This document shows positions 26,745-37,942 of a stretch of 64,000 nt of DNA, in pieces. The stretch's first letter is position 1. Every line of letters begins with the position of its first letter. Origin of the DNA: Candidatus Flexifilum affinis (GTDB lineage: Bacteria; Chloroflexota; Anaerolineae; Aggregatilineales; Phototrophicaceae); NCBI GenBank assembly GCA_016713325.1, contig JADJPJ010000093.1:196326-260325 (forward strand), in the 5' to 3' direction. A model generated the notes under the pieces. The model saw nothing but the letters and a program-made list of their open reading frames with translations. It was not told where the DNA came from and made no database searches. A program made the position numbers and the translations under genes.

Positions 26745-27922
26745 GTGACCACAGTGAATGAACGACTCAGTACGGCGCAAAGCCTGGCTCGGCGCGAGGC
26801 AGCCGGCCCGCAGAAGGGCTCACGCGTCGCGCGCGCCGTACGACAATTCCTTCTTTCCAATTACTTTGTGCTCTATCTGACCCTCATCTTTTTTGTCACG
26901 GCCGCCATCTTCTTTCCGACGCTGGCGACACCGGGCAACATCGCCAACCAGCTTCAGAACATGTGGCCCCTGCTGGCCATCGCCATCGGGCAGACCTTCG
27001 TGCTGATCCTCGGCGGCATCGATCTCTCCGTCGGTTCTACCATGGGCATCACCAGCGTCGTCGGCGCCATCGTCATGGCCCAGACGCTCGACCCCTCCTT
27101 CTTCGATAAAAGCCCGCTGTGGGGTACGCTCATGCGCCCAGAGGGCGGCATACTCGCCGGAAGCGACCTGGCCGTGCCGGTCGGCGTGGCCGTCATGCTG
27201 CTGCTGGGAACGTTCATTGGCTACCTGAACGGCTTTGCCATCACCCGCTTCAACCTGGCGCCATTCATGGTCACGCTCGTCAGCGCGACCTTCTTCAGCG
27301 CCTTCGCCCTGTGGCTCACCCAGTCGCGCAACATCTCCGGCCTGCCGGAAGCCTTTCTAACTCTGGGCAAGGGCGACATCATCTCGATCTATCTGGGGCC
27401 GAAGCTCACGCCGGATATCGCCCGGCGCGAAATTCTGTCCTTCATCACCTACCCCTTCGTGATCGCCGTCGGCCTGGCCTTCGTCTCGCAGTTCATTCTG
27501 TCGCGCACCGTCTTTGGCCGGCGCATGTTCTCGATCGGCACCAACCGCCGCACCAGTGAGATTTCCGGCATCCCCAACAAGGCCGTGATCACCCGCGTCT
27601 ATATGTTCAGCGGCTTCTGCGCCGCCATCGCCTCGATCATGTACTCCGCCCGCCTGGGCATCGGCCAGCCGTCGCTGGGCGGCGGCAACCTCCTGCTCGA
27701 CATCATCGGCGCGGCCGTCATCGGCGGCACCAGTCTGTTTGGCGGCAAAGGATCGGCGCGCGGCACCTTCTTCGGCGTCGCCTTCTTCGTGCTGCTACTC
27801 AACATCCTGAACGCCATGCGCCTCTCGCCCTTCATCATCGACGCGGCCAAAGGCCTGATCATCCTGGTGGCGGCGCTGCTGGATATCACCCGCGTCCGCC
27901 TGCTCAACCGGGAGGGGCGCGC

Positions 27923-27926
<4 letters not shown>
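26745..27926 (+). CDS. ABC sugar transporter permease (RbsC family), first of two
   Basis: A 393-residue multi-pass permease of the BPD_transp_2 family. After about 45 hydrophilic residues, about ten membrane segments follow, with the signature ILGGIDLSVGSTMGITSVVGAIV and, near the C-terminus, LLDIIGAAVIGGTSLFGGKGSARGTFFGVAFFVLLLNILNAM. GTG 26745 is the likely start; no better ATG lies in frame nearby. Its last four bases overlap the ATPase gene (ATGA). A second permease lies beyond the ATPase, so the channel may be a heterodimer rather than a homodimer. Confidence 0.9.
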
Positions 27927-29470
<1,544 letters not shown>

Positions 29471-29472
29471 CG

Positions 29473-30540
29473 ATGCGACAGCGAATATCTTCCCTCATCC
29501 AGTTCATGCTCAATCACTCGACGCTGATCCTCTTCGTCGTGGTCTTCATCGTGTTCGGCCTGTCCTCGCCGCGAACGACGCTCGGCGACACGGGCATCGA
29601 CTTCCCGCGCTTCTGGCTGCCGGAAAACATCCTCAACATCACCAAGCAGGCGGCCGTCTTCGCCGGCATCATCGGCGTCGGCATGACCTTCGTGCTGCTG
29701 ACCGCCGGCATCGACCTGTCCGTCGGCTCGAACATGTACCTCTCGGTCGTATGCGCCGGCTTGCTCATGCGCTCCATCGGCCTGGAGATCGTCCCGGCGC
29801 TGCTGGTGGCCCTCTTGGTCGGCACGCTGTTCGGGGCTTTCAACGCCTTCTGCATCATCCGTCTGAAGATCATTCCGTTCATGACCACCCTGGCCACGCT
29901 GGTGATCGGCCGCGGGCTGGGCACGGCCCTCACGGAAAGCAAGCAGATCGACTTCCCGGAACGCATGAACGCCTTCGGCCAGACGCTGGTGCTGGGCGTC
30001 ATCCCCATGCCCATCGTCGTCTTCGCCCTGGTGCTGCTGGCCGCCTGGTACATCCTGGCGCGGACGCAGTTCGGGCGGCAGGTCTACGCCGTCGGCAACG
30101 ACATCGAGGCGGCCAAGAAAGCCGGCATCAACACCGACCGGACGCTGGCCCTGGTCTACATCCTGTCCGGCTTCATGGCCGGGCTGGCCGGGTTCATCCT
30201 GGCCTCGCAGCTGGGCGGCCGCGTCGACCGCAGCTTCGCCGAGACGCGTGAATTCGACGCCATCGCGGCGGCGGTGCTGGGCGGCACCAGCCTCTTTGGC
30301 GGCGTGGGCAACGTCTTCGGCACGGTCATCGGCGCCATGCTGATCCAGATGGTCGGCACCGGCCTCCAGTTCAACCTGGTCAACCTGTACCTCCAGCCCA
30401 TGGCCCGCGCGGGGATCATCTTCCTGGCCATCTTCTTCGACAGCCTGCGCGAAGCCAATCTGAAGAAGCTCAAGCGGCGCTTCATCCGTCCCGTCGATGC
30501 CGGACGACTTGAACGGCGGGCGGCGGAAGCCGGAGACTGA
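29473..30540 (+). CDS. ABC sugar transporter permease (RbsC family), second
   Basis: A 355-residue permease with about ten hydrophobic segments, the family signature FVLLTAGIDLSVGSNMYLSVVCAGLL and the C-terminal FDAIAAAVLGGTSLFGGVGNVFGTVIGAMLIQMVGTGLQF. It is shorter at the N-terminus than the first permease and clearly related to it. It lies two bases after the ATPase gene and two bases before the lactonase gene, so transport and catabolism share one message. Confidence 0.93.
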   Translation: MRQRISSLIQFMLNHSTLILFVVVFIVFGLSSPRTTLGDTGIDFPRFWLPENILNITKQAAVFAGIIGVGMTFVLLTAGIDLSVGSNMYLSVVCAGLLMRSIGLEIVPALLVALLVGTLFGAFNAFCIIRLKIIPFMTTLATLVIGRGLGTALTESKQIDFPERMNAFGQTLVLGVIPMPIVVFALVLLAAWYILARTQFGRQVYAVGNDIEAAKKAGINTDRTLALVYILSGFMAGLAGFILASQLGGRVDRSFAETREFDAIAAAVLGGTSLFGGVGNVFGTVIGAMLIQMVGTGLQFNLVNLYLQPMARAGIIFLAIFFDSLREANLKKLKRRFIRPVDAGRLERRAAEAGD

Positions 30541-30542
30541 TC

Positions 30543-32486
30543 ATGCGGTCGATCTTCTACGACGGCAGCCTACACCCTGAGCCGGAGCGCATTCCGCTGC
30601 GCGCCGGCCCGCTCCGCCTCGACTACGAAGCCGGGACGCTGCGCTATATCCGCGCCGGCGGGGTCGAGATCGTGCGCGGCATCTACGCCGCCGTGCGCGA
30701 CCACAACTGGGGCACCGTCCCGGCCGAGCTGCGCGACGTGCGCATGGACATCCGCGCCGACTCCTTCACCATCACCTTCACCAGCGACCACCGTCAGGGC
30801 GATATTCACTACGTCTGGCAGGGCGAGATCGTCGGCACGCCGGAAGGGATTATCACCTTCACCTTCGACGGCGAAGCGCAGACCGCTTTCCGGCGCAACC
30901 GTATCGGCTTCTGCGTCCTGCACCCCATGGACGCCGCCGGCAAACCCCTCACCGTCGAGCACACCGACGGCGCCGTCGAAGAAGGGCAGTTCCCGGAATT
31001 CATCGCGCCGCACCAGCCCTATTTCGACATCCGCACCCTCACGCATGAAGCCGCCCCCGGCCTGCGCGCCGAAGTGCGCATGGAGGGCGACGCCTTCGAG
31101 ATGGAGGACCAGCGCAACTGGACCGACGCCAGCTTCAAGACCTACTGCACGCCGCTGGGCCTGCCTTTTCCGGTGCCGGTCGCGGCGGGCGAACGTGTCC
31201 GCCAGTCGGTGACCGTCTGCGTCAGCGGCGTTCTCCCACAGGCCGAAAGCGGCGACTCCGCGCCGTCGCTCCACCTCGACACGAGCGCCTGGGCCTACTG
31301 CCCGCCAATCGGTCTGGGCTGGAGTTCGGACGACGGGCCGCTGACCGACCGCGAGATCGCCCGACTTCAAACGCTGCGCCTCAACCATCTGCGCTATGAC
31401 CTGCGCTTCACCACGGGCTGGCAGGAGCGGCTGCTGCAAGTTCTGAATCAGGCGCGGCAGGTCTGCCCCCAGGTTGAACTGGCGGTGCATCTCAGTCACT
31501 CCAGCGCGGACTCGGCGGCAGAAGACGAACTGACACAGTTGAGCGGCTTCCTGGAAGCGCATCCGATCCAGGGGGCGGTGCTCATCTTCCGGCAGGGCGA
31601 GATCGTCACGCAGATGCCCACCTACATCCGGGCTGAGCAGACGCTGGACAAACAGATCCTCGGCCTGGGCACCGACGCCTTTTTCACCGAATTGAACCGC
31701 AACCGGCCAGACCCGAGCCTGGAAACCCTGGTCGCCTATTCGGTCAATCCGCAGGTCCACGCCTTTGACAACGCCTCCCTGGTGGAGACGATCCCGGCGA
31801 TGGGCGCGACCGTCGAGAGCGCCTTCCAGTTCGTCGGCGAAGACACCTGCATCCTCGTCACGCCGGTCACCCTGAAAATGCGCTGGAATCCCAATGCCAC
31901 CGGCCCAGACGCGCCGACGCCCCCTGGCGCGCTGCCCCCCCGCGTCGATCCGCGCCAGATGTCGCTCTTCGGCGCGGGCTGGACGATGGGGGCCATCGCG
32001 TCGCTGGCGCAGGCGGGCGCGGACAGCCTGACCTTCTTCGAGACGGCCAGCTGGCTGGGCGTGATGGAGCGTGAGAGCGGCCCGCCGCTGCCGGATCGCT
32101 TCCCATCCATCCCCGGTGGCGTCTTCCCGATGTACCACATCTTCGCGGATATTGGCGACCTGTTCGCGGGCGAATCAGGCGGCCCTGTCCTGGCGCTGCG
32201 CTTCACGGCCTCTCATCCGCTGAAGTTCAGCGGCCTGGCGCTGCGATCGGGAAAGGGGCTGCGCCTGCTCGTCGCCAACCACTCCCAGGAACATCAGACG
32301 GTGGCGCTGACCGGCATCGACGGCGCGTTCACGCTCAAACGGCTGGATAAGACGACCGTCGAATGGGCGATGCGCGATCCGGAGGGCTACCGTGCCGTAT
32401 CCGGCGAGGCCGTGACCGCATCCGGCGGCGCTCTGAAACTGGAACTGCCCCCCTACGCGGTGGTAAGACTGGATCAAACCCCATGA
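30543..32486 (+). CDS. apnL: D-apionate lactonase-like protein (ApnL)
   Basis: A 647-residue protein without signal peptide. It is rich in beta-strand at the N-terminus (LRLDYEAGTLRYIRAGGVEIVRGIYAAVRDHNWGTVP) and then a TIM-barrel-like part (WAYCPPIGLGWSSDDGPLTDREIARLQTLRLNHLRYDLRF). I match it to ApnL, the enzyme that opens D-apionolactone to D-apionate, by length, by the DHNWGTVPAE region and by neighbours: a RuBisCO-like protein, a DUF1537 kinase, ApnO-like and ApsD-like enzymes. The stop overlaps the next gene (ATGA). The function is inferred from family memory and context; catalytic residues were not identified. Confidence 0.75.
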   Translation: MRSIFYDGSLHPEPERIPLRAGPLRLDYEAGTLRYIRAGGVEIVRGIYAAVRDHNWGTVPAELRDVRMDIRADSFTITFTSDHRQGDIHYVWQGEIVGTPEGIITFTFDGEAQTAFRRNRIGFCVLHPMDAAGKPLTVEHTDGAVEEGQFPEFIAPHQPYFDIRTLTHEAAPGLRAEVRMEGDAFEMEDQRNWTDASFKTYCTPLGLPFPVPVAAGERVRQSVTVCVSGVLPQAESGDSAPSLHLDTSAWAYCPPIGLGWSSDDGPLTDREIARLQTLRLNHLRYDLRFTTGWQERLLQVLNQARQVCPQVELAVHLSHSSADSAAEDELTQLSGFLEAHPIQGAVLIFRQGEIVTQMPTYIRAEQTLDKQILGLGTDAFFTELNRNRPDPSLETLVAYSVNPQVHAFDNASLVETIPAMGATVESAFQFVGEDTCILVTPVTLKMRWNPNATGPDAPTPPGALPPRVDPRQMSLFGAGWTMGAIASLAQAGADSLTFFETASWLGVMERESGPPLPDRFPSIPGGVFPMYHIFADIGDLFAGESGGPVLALRFTASHPLKFSGLALRSGKGLRLLVANHSQEHQTVALTGIDGAFTLKRLDKTTVEWAMRDPEGYRAVSGEAVTASGGALKLELPPYAVVRLDQTP

Positions 32487-33739
32487 ACGACCGCATTCTG
32501 GCCCGGTACCGCATCGAGACGGCCCACGATCTGACCGCCGCCGCCGAGACGATGGCCGGTGAGCAGTCGGCCGGGACGTTCGTCAAGGTGCCGGGCGAGA
32601 CGCCGGAGCTGCTGGCCGCCCACGGTGCGCGCGTCGAAGCGATCGCCCCGCTGGAGACGGTCGAATCGCCATCCCTGCCGGGCAGCAAGCCGCCCAAAAC
32701 GGGTGGCACACTCCAGCGCGCCGAGGTGACGCTCTCCTTCCCCTTCGCCAACATCGGCCCCTCGCTGACTGCGCTGTTCACCGCCGTGGCCGGTAACCTG
32801 TTCGAGCTCAGCCCGTTCAGCGGCCTCAAGCTGCTCGACGTGGAGATCCCCCCGGCGGTCGCGGCGGCCTACCCGCTGCCCGGCTTCGGCATCGAGGGCA
32901 CCCGCCGTCTGACCGGCGTGGCCGATCGTCCGCTGTTCGGCACGATCATCAAGCCCAGCGTCGGTCTGACGCCGGAGCAGACCGCCGACCTGGTGCGGAC
33001 GCTGTGCGAGGCCGGCCTGGATTTCGTCAAGGACGACGAGCTGCAATCCAATTCGCCCCATTCGCCGCTGGCCGCGCGCGTCGAGGCCGTGATGCGCGTC
33101 ATCAACGACCACGCCGACCGCACGGGCAAAAAGGTCATGTACGCCTTCAACGTCACCGGCGACCTGGACGACATGCGGCGTGGCCACGACGTCGTGCTGG
33201 CGCACGGCGGGACGTGCATCATGGTCAATATGGTCTCGGTCGGGCTGGTCGGCGTCATCGAGCTGCGGCGGCACAGTCAACTGCCGATTCACGGCCACCG
33301 TGCCGGCTGGGGCATGCTCAGCCGGCACCCCCTGCTCGGTCTGGAGTACCCCGCCTTCCAGAAGTTCATGCGCCTGGCCGGGGTCGATCACCTGCACGTC
33401 AACGGCCTGCGCAACAAATTCTGCGAGACCGACGCCAGCGTGATCGCCGCCGCGCGCGAATGCCTGACCCCCATGCCGGGGATCGGCGCGGAAGTCATGC
33501 CGGTCTTCTCTTCGGGACAGTCGGCCCGGCAGATCCCCGACACCTACCGCGCGCTGGACAGCCGCAAGGATTGGATGTTCCTGGCGGGCGGCGGCATCAT
33601 GGCCCACCCGGACGGGCCTGGCGCGGGCGTCCGCGCCTTGCAGCAGGCCTGGGAGGCCGCGCTGGCCGGGCAGCCGCTGGCAGAGTATGCAATGACGCAC
33701 CCCGAACTGGCGGGTGCGCTGGAAAGATTTGGATCGTGA
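32483..33739 (+). CDS. oiaX: RuBisCO-like protein, probable 3-oxo-isoapionate-4-phosphate decarboxylase
   Basis: A 418-residue form IV RuBisCO-like protein. Retained landmarks are the active-site Lys in FGTIIKPSVGL, the metal-binding Lys-Asp-Asp-Glu in FVKDDEL (carbamylated Lys equivalent), the His-Arg pair in IHGHRAGWGM and the SSGQSA phosphate loop. Loop 6, which in RuBisCO carries VGKLEG, reads HVNGLRNKFCE, so it is not a carbon-fixing enzyme. In characterised apionate pathways RuBisCO-like proteins act on 3-oxo-isoapionate 4-phosphate, either decarboxylating it (OiaX) or as a transcarboxylase/hydrolase (OiaT); I cannot separate the two by eye. It overlaps the lactonase gene by four bases and the kinase gene by four bases (GTGA). 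Confidence 0.8.
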   Translation: MNDRILARYRIETAHDLTAAAETMAGEQSAGTFVKVPGETPELLAAHGARVEAIAPLETVESPSLPGSKPPKTGGTLQRAEVTLSFPFANIGPSLTALFTAVAGNLFELSPFSGLKLLDVEIPPAVAAAYPLPGFGIEGTRRLTGVADRPLFGTIIKPSVGLTPEQTADLVRTLCEAGLDFVKDDELQSNSPHSPLAARVEAVMRVINDHADRTGKKVMYAFNVTGDLDDMRRGHDVVLAHGGTCIMVNMVSVGLVGVIELRRHSQLPIHGHRAGWGMLSRHPLLGLEYPAFQKFMRLAGVDHLHVNGLRNKFCETDASVIAAARECLTPMPGIGAEVMPVFSSGQSARQIPDTYRALDSRKDWMFLAGGGIMAHPDGPGAGVRALQQAWEAALAGQPLAEYAMTHPELAGALERFGS

Positions 33740-35118
33740 CTGCACCATCGCGTCTCCTGCTGACCTTTTACGGTGACGACTTCACCGGCTCGACCGACAG
33801 CACCGAGGTGCTGGAATGGGCGGGCATCCCGAGTGTGCTGTTCCTCGAACCCCCGACCCTCGACCTGCTCGAACGCCGCTTCCCGGAGATCCGCGCGGTC
33901 GGGCTGGCCGGCATCGCCCGAAGCATGAGCCCGGCCCAGATGGACGAGGCCCTGCCGCCGCTCTTCTCCGCGCTGAAGGATCTGGGCGCGCCGGCCTTTC
34001 ACTACAAGGTCTGCTCGACCTTCGACTCCTCGCCGACACTGGGCAGCATCGGCCGCGCGACGGAGATCGGGCTGAGCGTCTTCGGCGAGCAGACCGTGCC
34101 GCTGGTCGTCGGCGCCCCCTTCCTCAAGCGCTACGTCGCCTTCAGCAACCTGTTCGCCCGGGTGGACGACATCACCTATCGGCTGGACCGTCACCCGACC
34201 ATGAGCCGGCACCCGGCCACGCCGATGAACGAGTCCGATCTGCGCCTGCATCTGGGCAAGCAGACGACGCGGCGCATGGGGGCCATCAACGTGCTGCATC
34301 TGGCGCTGCCGCCTGACGAACTGTGGCGCTATTTCCAGTGCCTGCAGGAAGGTGGCGCGGAGATCGCCGTCTTCGACACCATCGACGACGCGCACCTGAT
34401 GACCGTCGGCGGACTGCTCAGCCAGGTCATCGAAGCTCGCCAGGGCGCCGGCCCGGCCCTGATCGTCGGCTCGTCGGGCGTGGAAAAGGCCCTGGCCCTG
34501 CACTGGCAGGCGTGCGGCCACGTGACGCAGCCGCCTCCGCCGCCGCCGCTCGGACCGGTCAAACAACTGCTCGTCGTCTCGGGCAGCGCCGCGCCTGGGA
34601 CGGCCGCGCAGCTCGATTGGGCGGAGGCCAACGGTTTTGTGATGCGACGGCTGGACTCGGTTCGATTGGTCGACCCGGCGACAGCCGATGAGGAGCGCGC
34701 CGCGGTGGTGCAGAGCGCGCTGGAGAGTCTGGGCGCCGGTCACAACCTCGTGCTGTACAGCGCGCGGGGGCCGGATGATCCGCACATTTTGGGGACAAAA
34801 GAACACTTGGAGCGGTTGGCGCTCGATCCACAGTCCGTGGGGTCGCTGCTGGGAACGCAGCAGGGCTTGATCCTGAAGGAACTGCTGGAACGCACAGGCC
34901 TGCGGCGTGCCATCGTGACTGGCGGGGACACGTGTGGCTATGCATCACGTCAGTTAGGCATTTACGCGCTTCGCACCATTTTACCCGTGGCGCCCGGCGC
35001 CCCCCTGTGCCGCGCCTATGCGGAAAACGCGGCATTCGACGGGCTGGAGATCAGCCTGAAGGCGGGGCAGGTCGGGAAAGTCGATTATTTCGGCAGCATT
35101 CTCAAAGGTTCGCAATAG
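33736..35118 (+). CDS. oiaK: DUF1537 four-carbon-acid-sugar-kinase family, probable 3-oxo-isoapionate kinase
   Basis: A 460-residue kinase of the DUF1537 family. The N-terminal substrate domain starts LLLTFYGDDFTGSTDSTEVLEWAG (GDDFTGS is the family signature) and has HYKVCSTFDSSPTLGSIGRA. The C-terminal nucleotide-binding domain shows VVSGSAAPGTAAQLDW and AIVTGGDTCGYASRQLGI with the TGGDT motif. The GTG start overlaps the RuBisCO-like gene stop (GTGA). The proposed role is phosphorylating 3-oxo-isoapionate to supply the RuBisCO-like enzyme. Related DUF1537 kinases act on threonate, erythronate or 3-dehydrotetronate, so the substrate is inferred from context. Confidence 0.85.
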   Translation: MTAPSRLLLTFYGDDFTGSTDSTEVLEWAGIPSVLFLEPPTLDLLERRFPEIRAVGLAGIARSMSPAQMDEALPPLFSALKDLGAPAFHYKVCSTFDSSPTLGSIGRATEIGLSVFGEQTVPLVVGAPFLKRYVAFSNLFARVDDITYRLDRHPTMSRHPATPMNESDLRLHLGKQTTRRMGAINVLHLALPPDELWRYFQCLQEGGAEIAVFDTIDDAHLMTVGGLLSQVIEARQGAGPALIVGSSGVEKALALHWQACGHVTQPPPPPPLGPVKQLLVVSGSAAPGTAAQLDWAEANGFVMRRLDSVRLVDPATADEERAAVVQSALESLGAGHNLVLYSARGPDDPHILGTKEHLERLALDPQSVGSLLGTQQGLILKELLERTGLRRAIVTGGDTCGYASRQLGIYALRTILPVAPGAPLCRAYAENAAFDGLEISLKAGQVGKVDYFGSILKGSQ

Positions 35119-35129
35119 GAGCAAAGATC

Positions 35130-35984
35130 ATGGCAATGAAGGTCGCCCTCATGGGCGCGGGCGGCAAGATGGGGCAGCGTCTCACCGATAATCTGATGGG
35201 ACTGCCGGAGCGTTATGAAATGGCTGATGTGGAGGTCAGTGAGGCCGGCGTGGCCAATCTCGCCAAGCGCGGGCTGACCGCGACGCCTCAGGCCGAGGCG
35301 CTCAAGGATGCCGATGCGGTCATCCTGGCGCTGCCCGATAAGCTGATCGGCCGCATCACCCGTGAGATCATCGAGGACCTGAAGCCGGGCGCGATGGTCG
35401 TCAGCCTGGACCCGGCGGCGGCGTATGCCGAGGTGATCCCGCTTCGTCAGGATCTCACCTACTACGTTTCGCATCCCTGCCACCCGCCGATGTTCAACGA
35501 CGAGGTGACGGAAGAGGCGCGCACCGACTGGTTCGGCGGCGTCAAGGCCAAGCACCACGTCGTCTCGGCCCTGCACCGCGGCCCCGAAGAAGACTGGGCC
35601 AAGGGCGATCAACTGGCGCGCGACATGTACGCCCCGGTGCTGAACAACTACCGCATCACCGTCGAGCAGATGGCCATCCTGGAGCCGGCGCTGGTCGAAA
35701 CCTTCGCCGCCACCTGCATCAGCGCCATCAAGGAAGCCTACGACATCGCCGTGCAGATGGGCGTCCCGGCCGAGGCGGCCTGGGAGTTCCTGAGCGGCCA
35801 CGCGCGCATCGAGTTCGCCATTATCTTCGGCTTCTCGGGCTTCCCGTTCAGCGATGGCGCCAAGCTGGCCATCAAGAATGCCTACGAGAAGATCTTCAAG
35901 CCGGACTGGAAAGAGAACATCATGAATCTCGACGCGCTCAAGCGCAGCGTCGCCGAGATCACGGACAGCCTCGAAAAAGTGTAA
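35130..35984 (+). CDS. apnO: NAD-dependent oxidoreductase, probable D-apionate oxidoisomerase
   Basis: A 284-residue NAD-binding protein of the 6-phosphogluconate-dehydrogenase-like class. The Rossmann motif is KVALMGAGGKMGQRL at the N-terminus, followed by ALKDADAVILALPDKLIGRI, SLDPAAAYAEVIPL and a YYVSHPCHPPMFND loop. The helical C-terminal domain has VPAEAAWEFLSGHARIEFAIIFG. D-apionate oxidoisomerase (ApnO) oxidises D-apionate and moves a hydroxymethyl group to give 3-oxo-isoapionate. The assignment rests on co-location with the RuBisCO-like protein and DUF1537 kinase and on overall resemblance. ATG 35130 follows AGGAGC; a start two codons later is possible. Confidence 0.78.
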   Translation: MAMKVALMGAGGKMGQRLTDNLMGLPERYEMADVEVSEAGVANLAKRGLTATPQAEALKDADAVILALPDKLIGRITREIIEDLKPGAMVVSLDPAAAYAEVIPLRQDLTYYVSHPCHPPMFNDEVTEEARTDWFGGVKAKHHVVSALHRGPEEDWAKGDQLARDMYAPVLNNYRITVEQMAILEPALVETFAATCISAIKEAYDIAVQMGVPAEAAWEFLSGHARIEFAIIFGFSGFPFSDGAKLAIKNAYEKIFKPDWKENIMNLDALKRSVAEITDSLEKV

Positions 35985-37082
35985 GTGGCGGTGACCGGGC
36001 TGTCGCAGCTTCAACATATCCTTCATGACGTGGGGGAGCAGTCTGTGCTGCTCCCCCTGCACACTGGCGCCGCCGCGCTCATCACCCGGCGCGGCGGCCG
36101 GATCCTGGGACTCTACCCGGACCCGGATGCGCCCAATCTGCTGTGGACGAGTAAAGCCTTCGAGTCGGCGGCGGCCTTCCGCGAGTTCACGACCCGGGCC
36201 GACGGCTGGGCCTGGAACCTGGGAGGCGATCGCGTCTGGATCGCCCCCGAGATCACCTACAACGTCCGCGATCGCCGCGACTTTGGCGGCACCTGGAACA
36301 TTCCCGCCGCCATGGACCCGGGCGACTATCAGCTCACCGCCGGCCAGGGTGGCAATGAGGTCGTGCTGCGCGGCGCGTTCACGCTCACCGGCTATCACCA
36401 CGGCGAGGCCCTCGGCGAGGCGCAGGTCGCCCTGACCAAGACCGTCTATGCCTGTCCCAACCCGATCGCCGGCGCGTCGCTCATGCATGGCGTGCACTAT
36501 TTTGGCTACGCGCAGGACGTCGCGCTGGAGCGGACCAATCCTCACGCCGCCGACTCCCTCTTCGCCGAAGCCTGGAATCTCGTGCAGCTCAATGCCGGCG
36601 GGACGCTCATTCTGCCGGTCATCGGCGCCGTCCGCGCCTCCGACTACGTCGGGCAGGCGCCTGAAGCGGCCCGAACAGCCCACGGCGGGGTCATCCTCCT
36701 GCCGCTCGATGGCCGCCGGCAGTTCAAAGTGGCCTACAAAGCCCTGTGCATGACCGGGCGCATAGGCTACTGGCAGCCGCTTCCGGGCGGCGAAGTCGCC
36801 CTGCTCGTCCGCGATTTCTTCAACGACGTGGCCAACCTGTACGCGGAGGAGCCGCCCGATCAGCCGGGGATCACCGGCCATTCGGTGCATGTCTACAACG
36901 ACGGCGGCGGCGCGGACAACGGCCGACCCTTCTGCGAGATGGAGTGCAGCGGCCGGACGCTCGGCCTGCACCATGACGTTCGCCGAACGGCCAGCGCCGA
37001 CACCTTCCGCCTGTGGGCCTATGTCGGCGCGGAGGACGCGATCCGGCAGGTGGCGGCGGCGTTCCTCGTAGGTGCACCATGA
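35985..37082 (+). CDS. DUF6786-like sugar-binding beta-sandwich protein
   Basis: A 365-residue protein starting with GTG directly after the previous stop. It looks like a galactose-mutarotase-type beta-sandwich: GAAALITRRGGRILGLYPDPDAPNLLWTS, NLGGDRVWIAPEITYNV and a C-terminal MECSGRTLGLHHDVRRTASADTFRLWAYVG. It fits DUF6786, a family often found with plant-polysaccharide genes. No signal peptide is present, so it is cytoplasmic. In this operon it may act as an epimerase or lactonase helper on apiose or apionolactone, which is speculation. Its stop overlaps the TIM-barrel gene by four bases. Confidence 0.68.
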   Translation: MAVTGLSQLQHILHDVGEQSVLLPLHTGAAALITRRGGRILGLYPDPDAPNLLWTSKAFESAAAFREFTTRADGWAWNLGGDRVWIAPEITYNVRDRRDFGGTWNIPAAMDPGDYQLTAGQGGNEVVLRGAFTLTGYHHGEALGEAQVALTKTVYACPNPIAGASLMHGVHYFGYAQDVALERTNPHAADSLFAEAWNLVQLNAGGTLILPVIGAVRASDYVGQAPEAARTAHGGVILLPLDGRRQFKVAYKALCMTGRIGYWQPLPGGEVALLVRDFFNDVANLYAEEPPDQPGITGHSVHVYNDGGGADNGRPFCEMECSGRTLGLHHDVRRTASADTFRLWAYVGAEDAIRQVAAAFLVGAP

Positions 37083-37897
37083 CTCAGTTGGGCTTGGGCA
37101 GCTACGGCGTTGCCTGGTCGATCGGCGTGCCCGGCTTCAGCCCGCCCGAATACCCGATGGACGCCTTCGACATGCTGCGCTTCGCCGGTGAACTCGGCCT
37201 GAAGCGCGTGCAGTATGCCGACAACCTGCCGCTCGATGCTCTCACGGACGACGAGCGCGCCCGACTGCGCGATGAAGCGGCCGGTCGCGGCATCGCCATC
37301 GAAGTCGGGACGCGCGGCATCACGCTCGATCACCTGCATCACTACATCGATATTGCCGTCTACTTCGGCTCGCCCATCCTCCGCGTAGTGGTCGACACCA
37401 AAACCGACCATCCCTCGCCGCAGGAAGTGGTCACGCGGGTCCAGGCGGCACTGCCCGCGCTGAAGGCCGCCGGCATCACCCTGGCCATCGAGAACCACGA
37501 CCGCTTCAAGGCGCGGGCGCTGGCCGGGGTCATCGAGGCGATTGGCGACCCGGCCGTTGGCATCTGCCTGGACACCGTCAACTCGTTCGGCGCGCTGGAA
37601 GGGCCGGATGTGGTCGTCGCCGCGCTGGGGCCGCATGTCGTCAATCTGCACGTCAAGGAGTTCGTCGTGCGGCGGCTTTCGCACAACATGGGCTTCGAAG
37701 TCACCGGCGCGCCCGCCGGGCAGGGGATGCTCGACATGCCCTGGCTGCTAGGGGCGCTCCACGGCTGCGGACGGACGTTCAGCGCCATCGTCGAGACCTG
37801 GCTTTCGCCGCTGGAGACCATGCGCGCCACCATTGAACTGGAGCAGGACTGGGTGCGCCAGAGCGTCCGCTACCTGCGAACCCTGATCCCCGATTGA
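37079..37897 (+). CDS. xylose-isomerase-like TIM-barrel protein
   Basis: A 272-residue sugar phosphate isomerase/epimerase-family barrel. Likely metal ligands are Glu in LAIENHDRF, Asp in GICLDTVNSFG, His in VNLHVKEF and Glu in AIVETWLS, at the expected barrel-strand ends. In the non-phosphorylating apionate pathway a protein of this fold (OiaC) decarboxylates 3-oxo-isoapionate, and in others such barrels isomerise erythrulose phosphates; either would fit. The ATG overlaps the DUF6786 stop (ATGA). The longer open frame upstream is an overlap artefact. Confidence 0.75.
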   Translation: MTQLGLGSYGVAWSIGVPGFSPPEYPMDAFDMLRFAGELGLKRVQYADNLPLDALTDDERARLRDEAAGRGIAIEVGTRGITLDHLHHYIDIAVYFGSPILRVVVDTKTDHPSPQEVVTRVQAALPALKAAGITLAIENHDRFKARALAGVIEAIGDPAVGICLDTVNSFGALEGPDVVVAALGPHVVNLHVKEFVVRRLSHNMGFEVTGAPAGQGMLDMPWLLGALHGCGRTFSAIVETWLSPLETMRATIELEQDWVRQSVRYLRTLIPD

Positions 37898-37942
37898 GGC
37901 CGAAGGCCGATCGAAGAAGGAAGATCGAAGGAAGACCCCTCT

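Noticed and set aside
30570..32138. 522-residue minus-strand frame
   Set aside because: Antisense shadow of the apnL-like gene; no start-site or family support.
32483..33739. True carbon-fixing RuBisCO
   Set aside because: Loop 6 lacks the catalytic Lys context (reads HVNGLRNKFCE) and the gene sits in a sugar-acid operon, so it is a RuBisCO-like protein.
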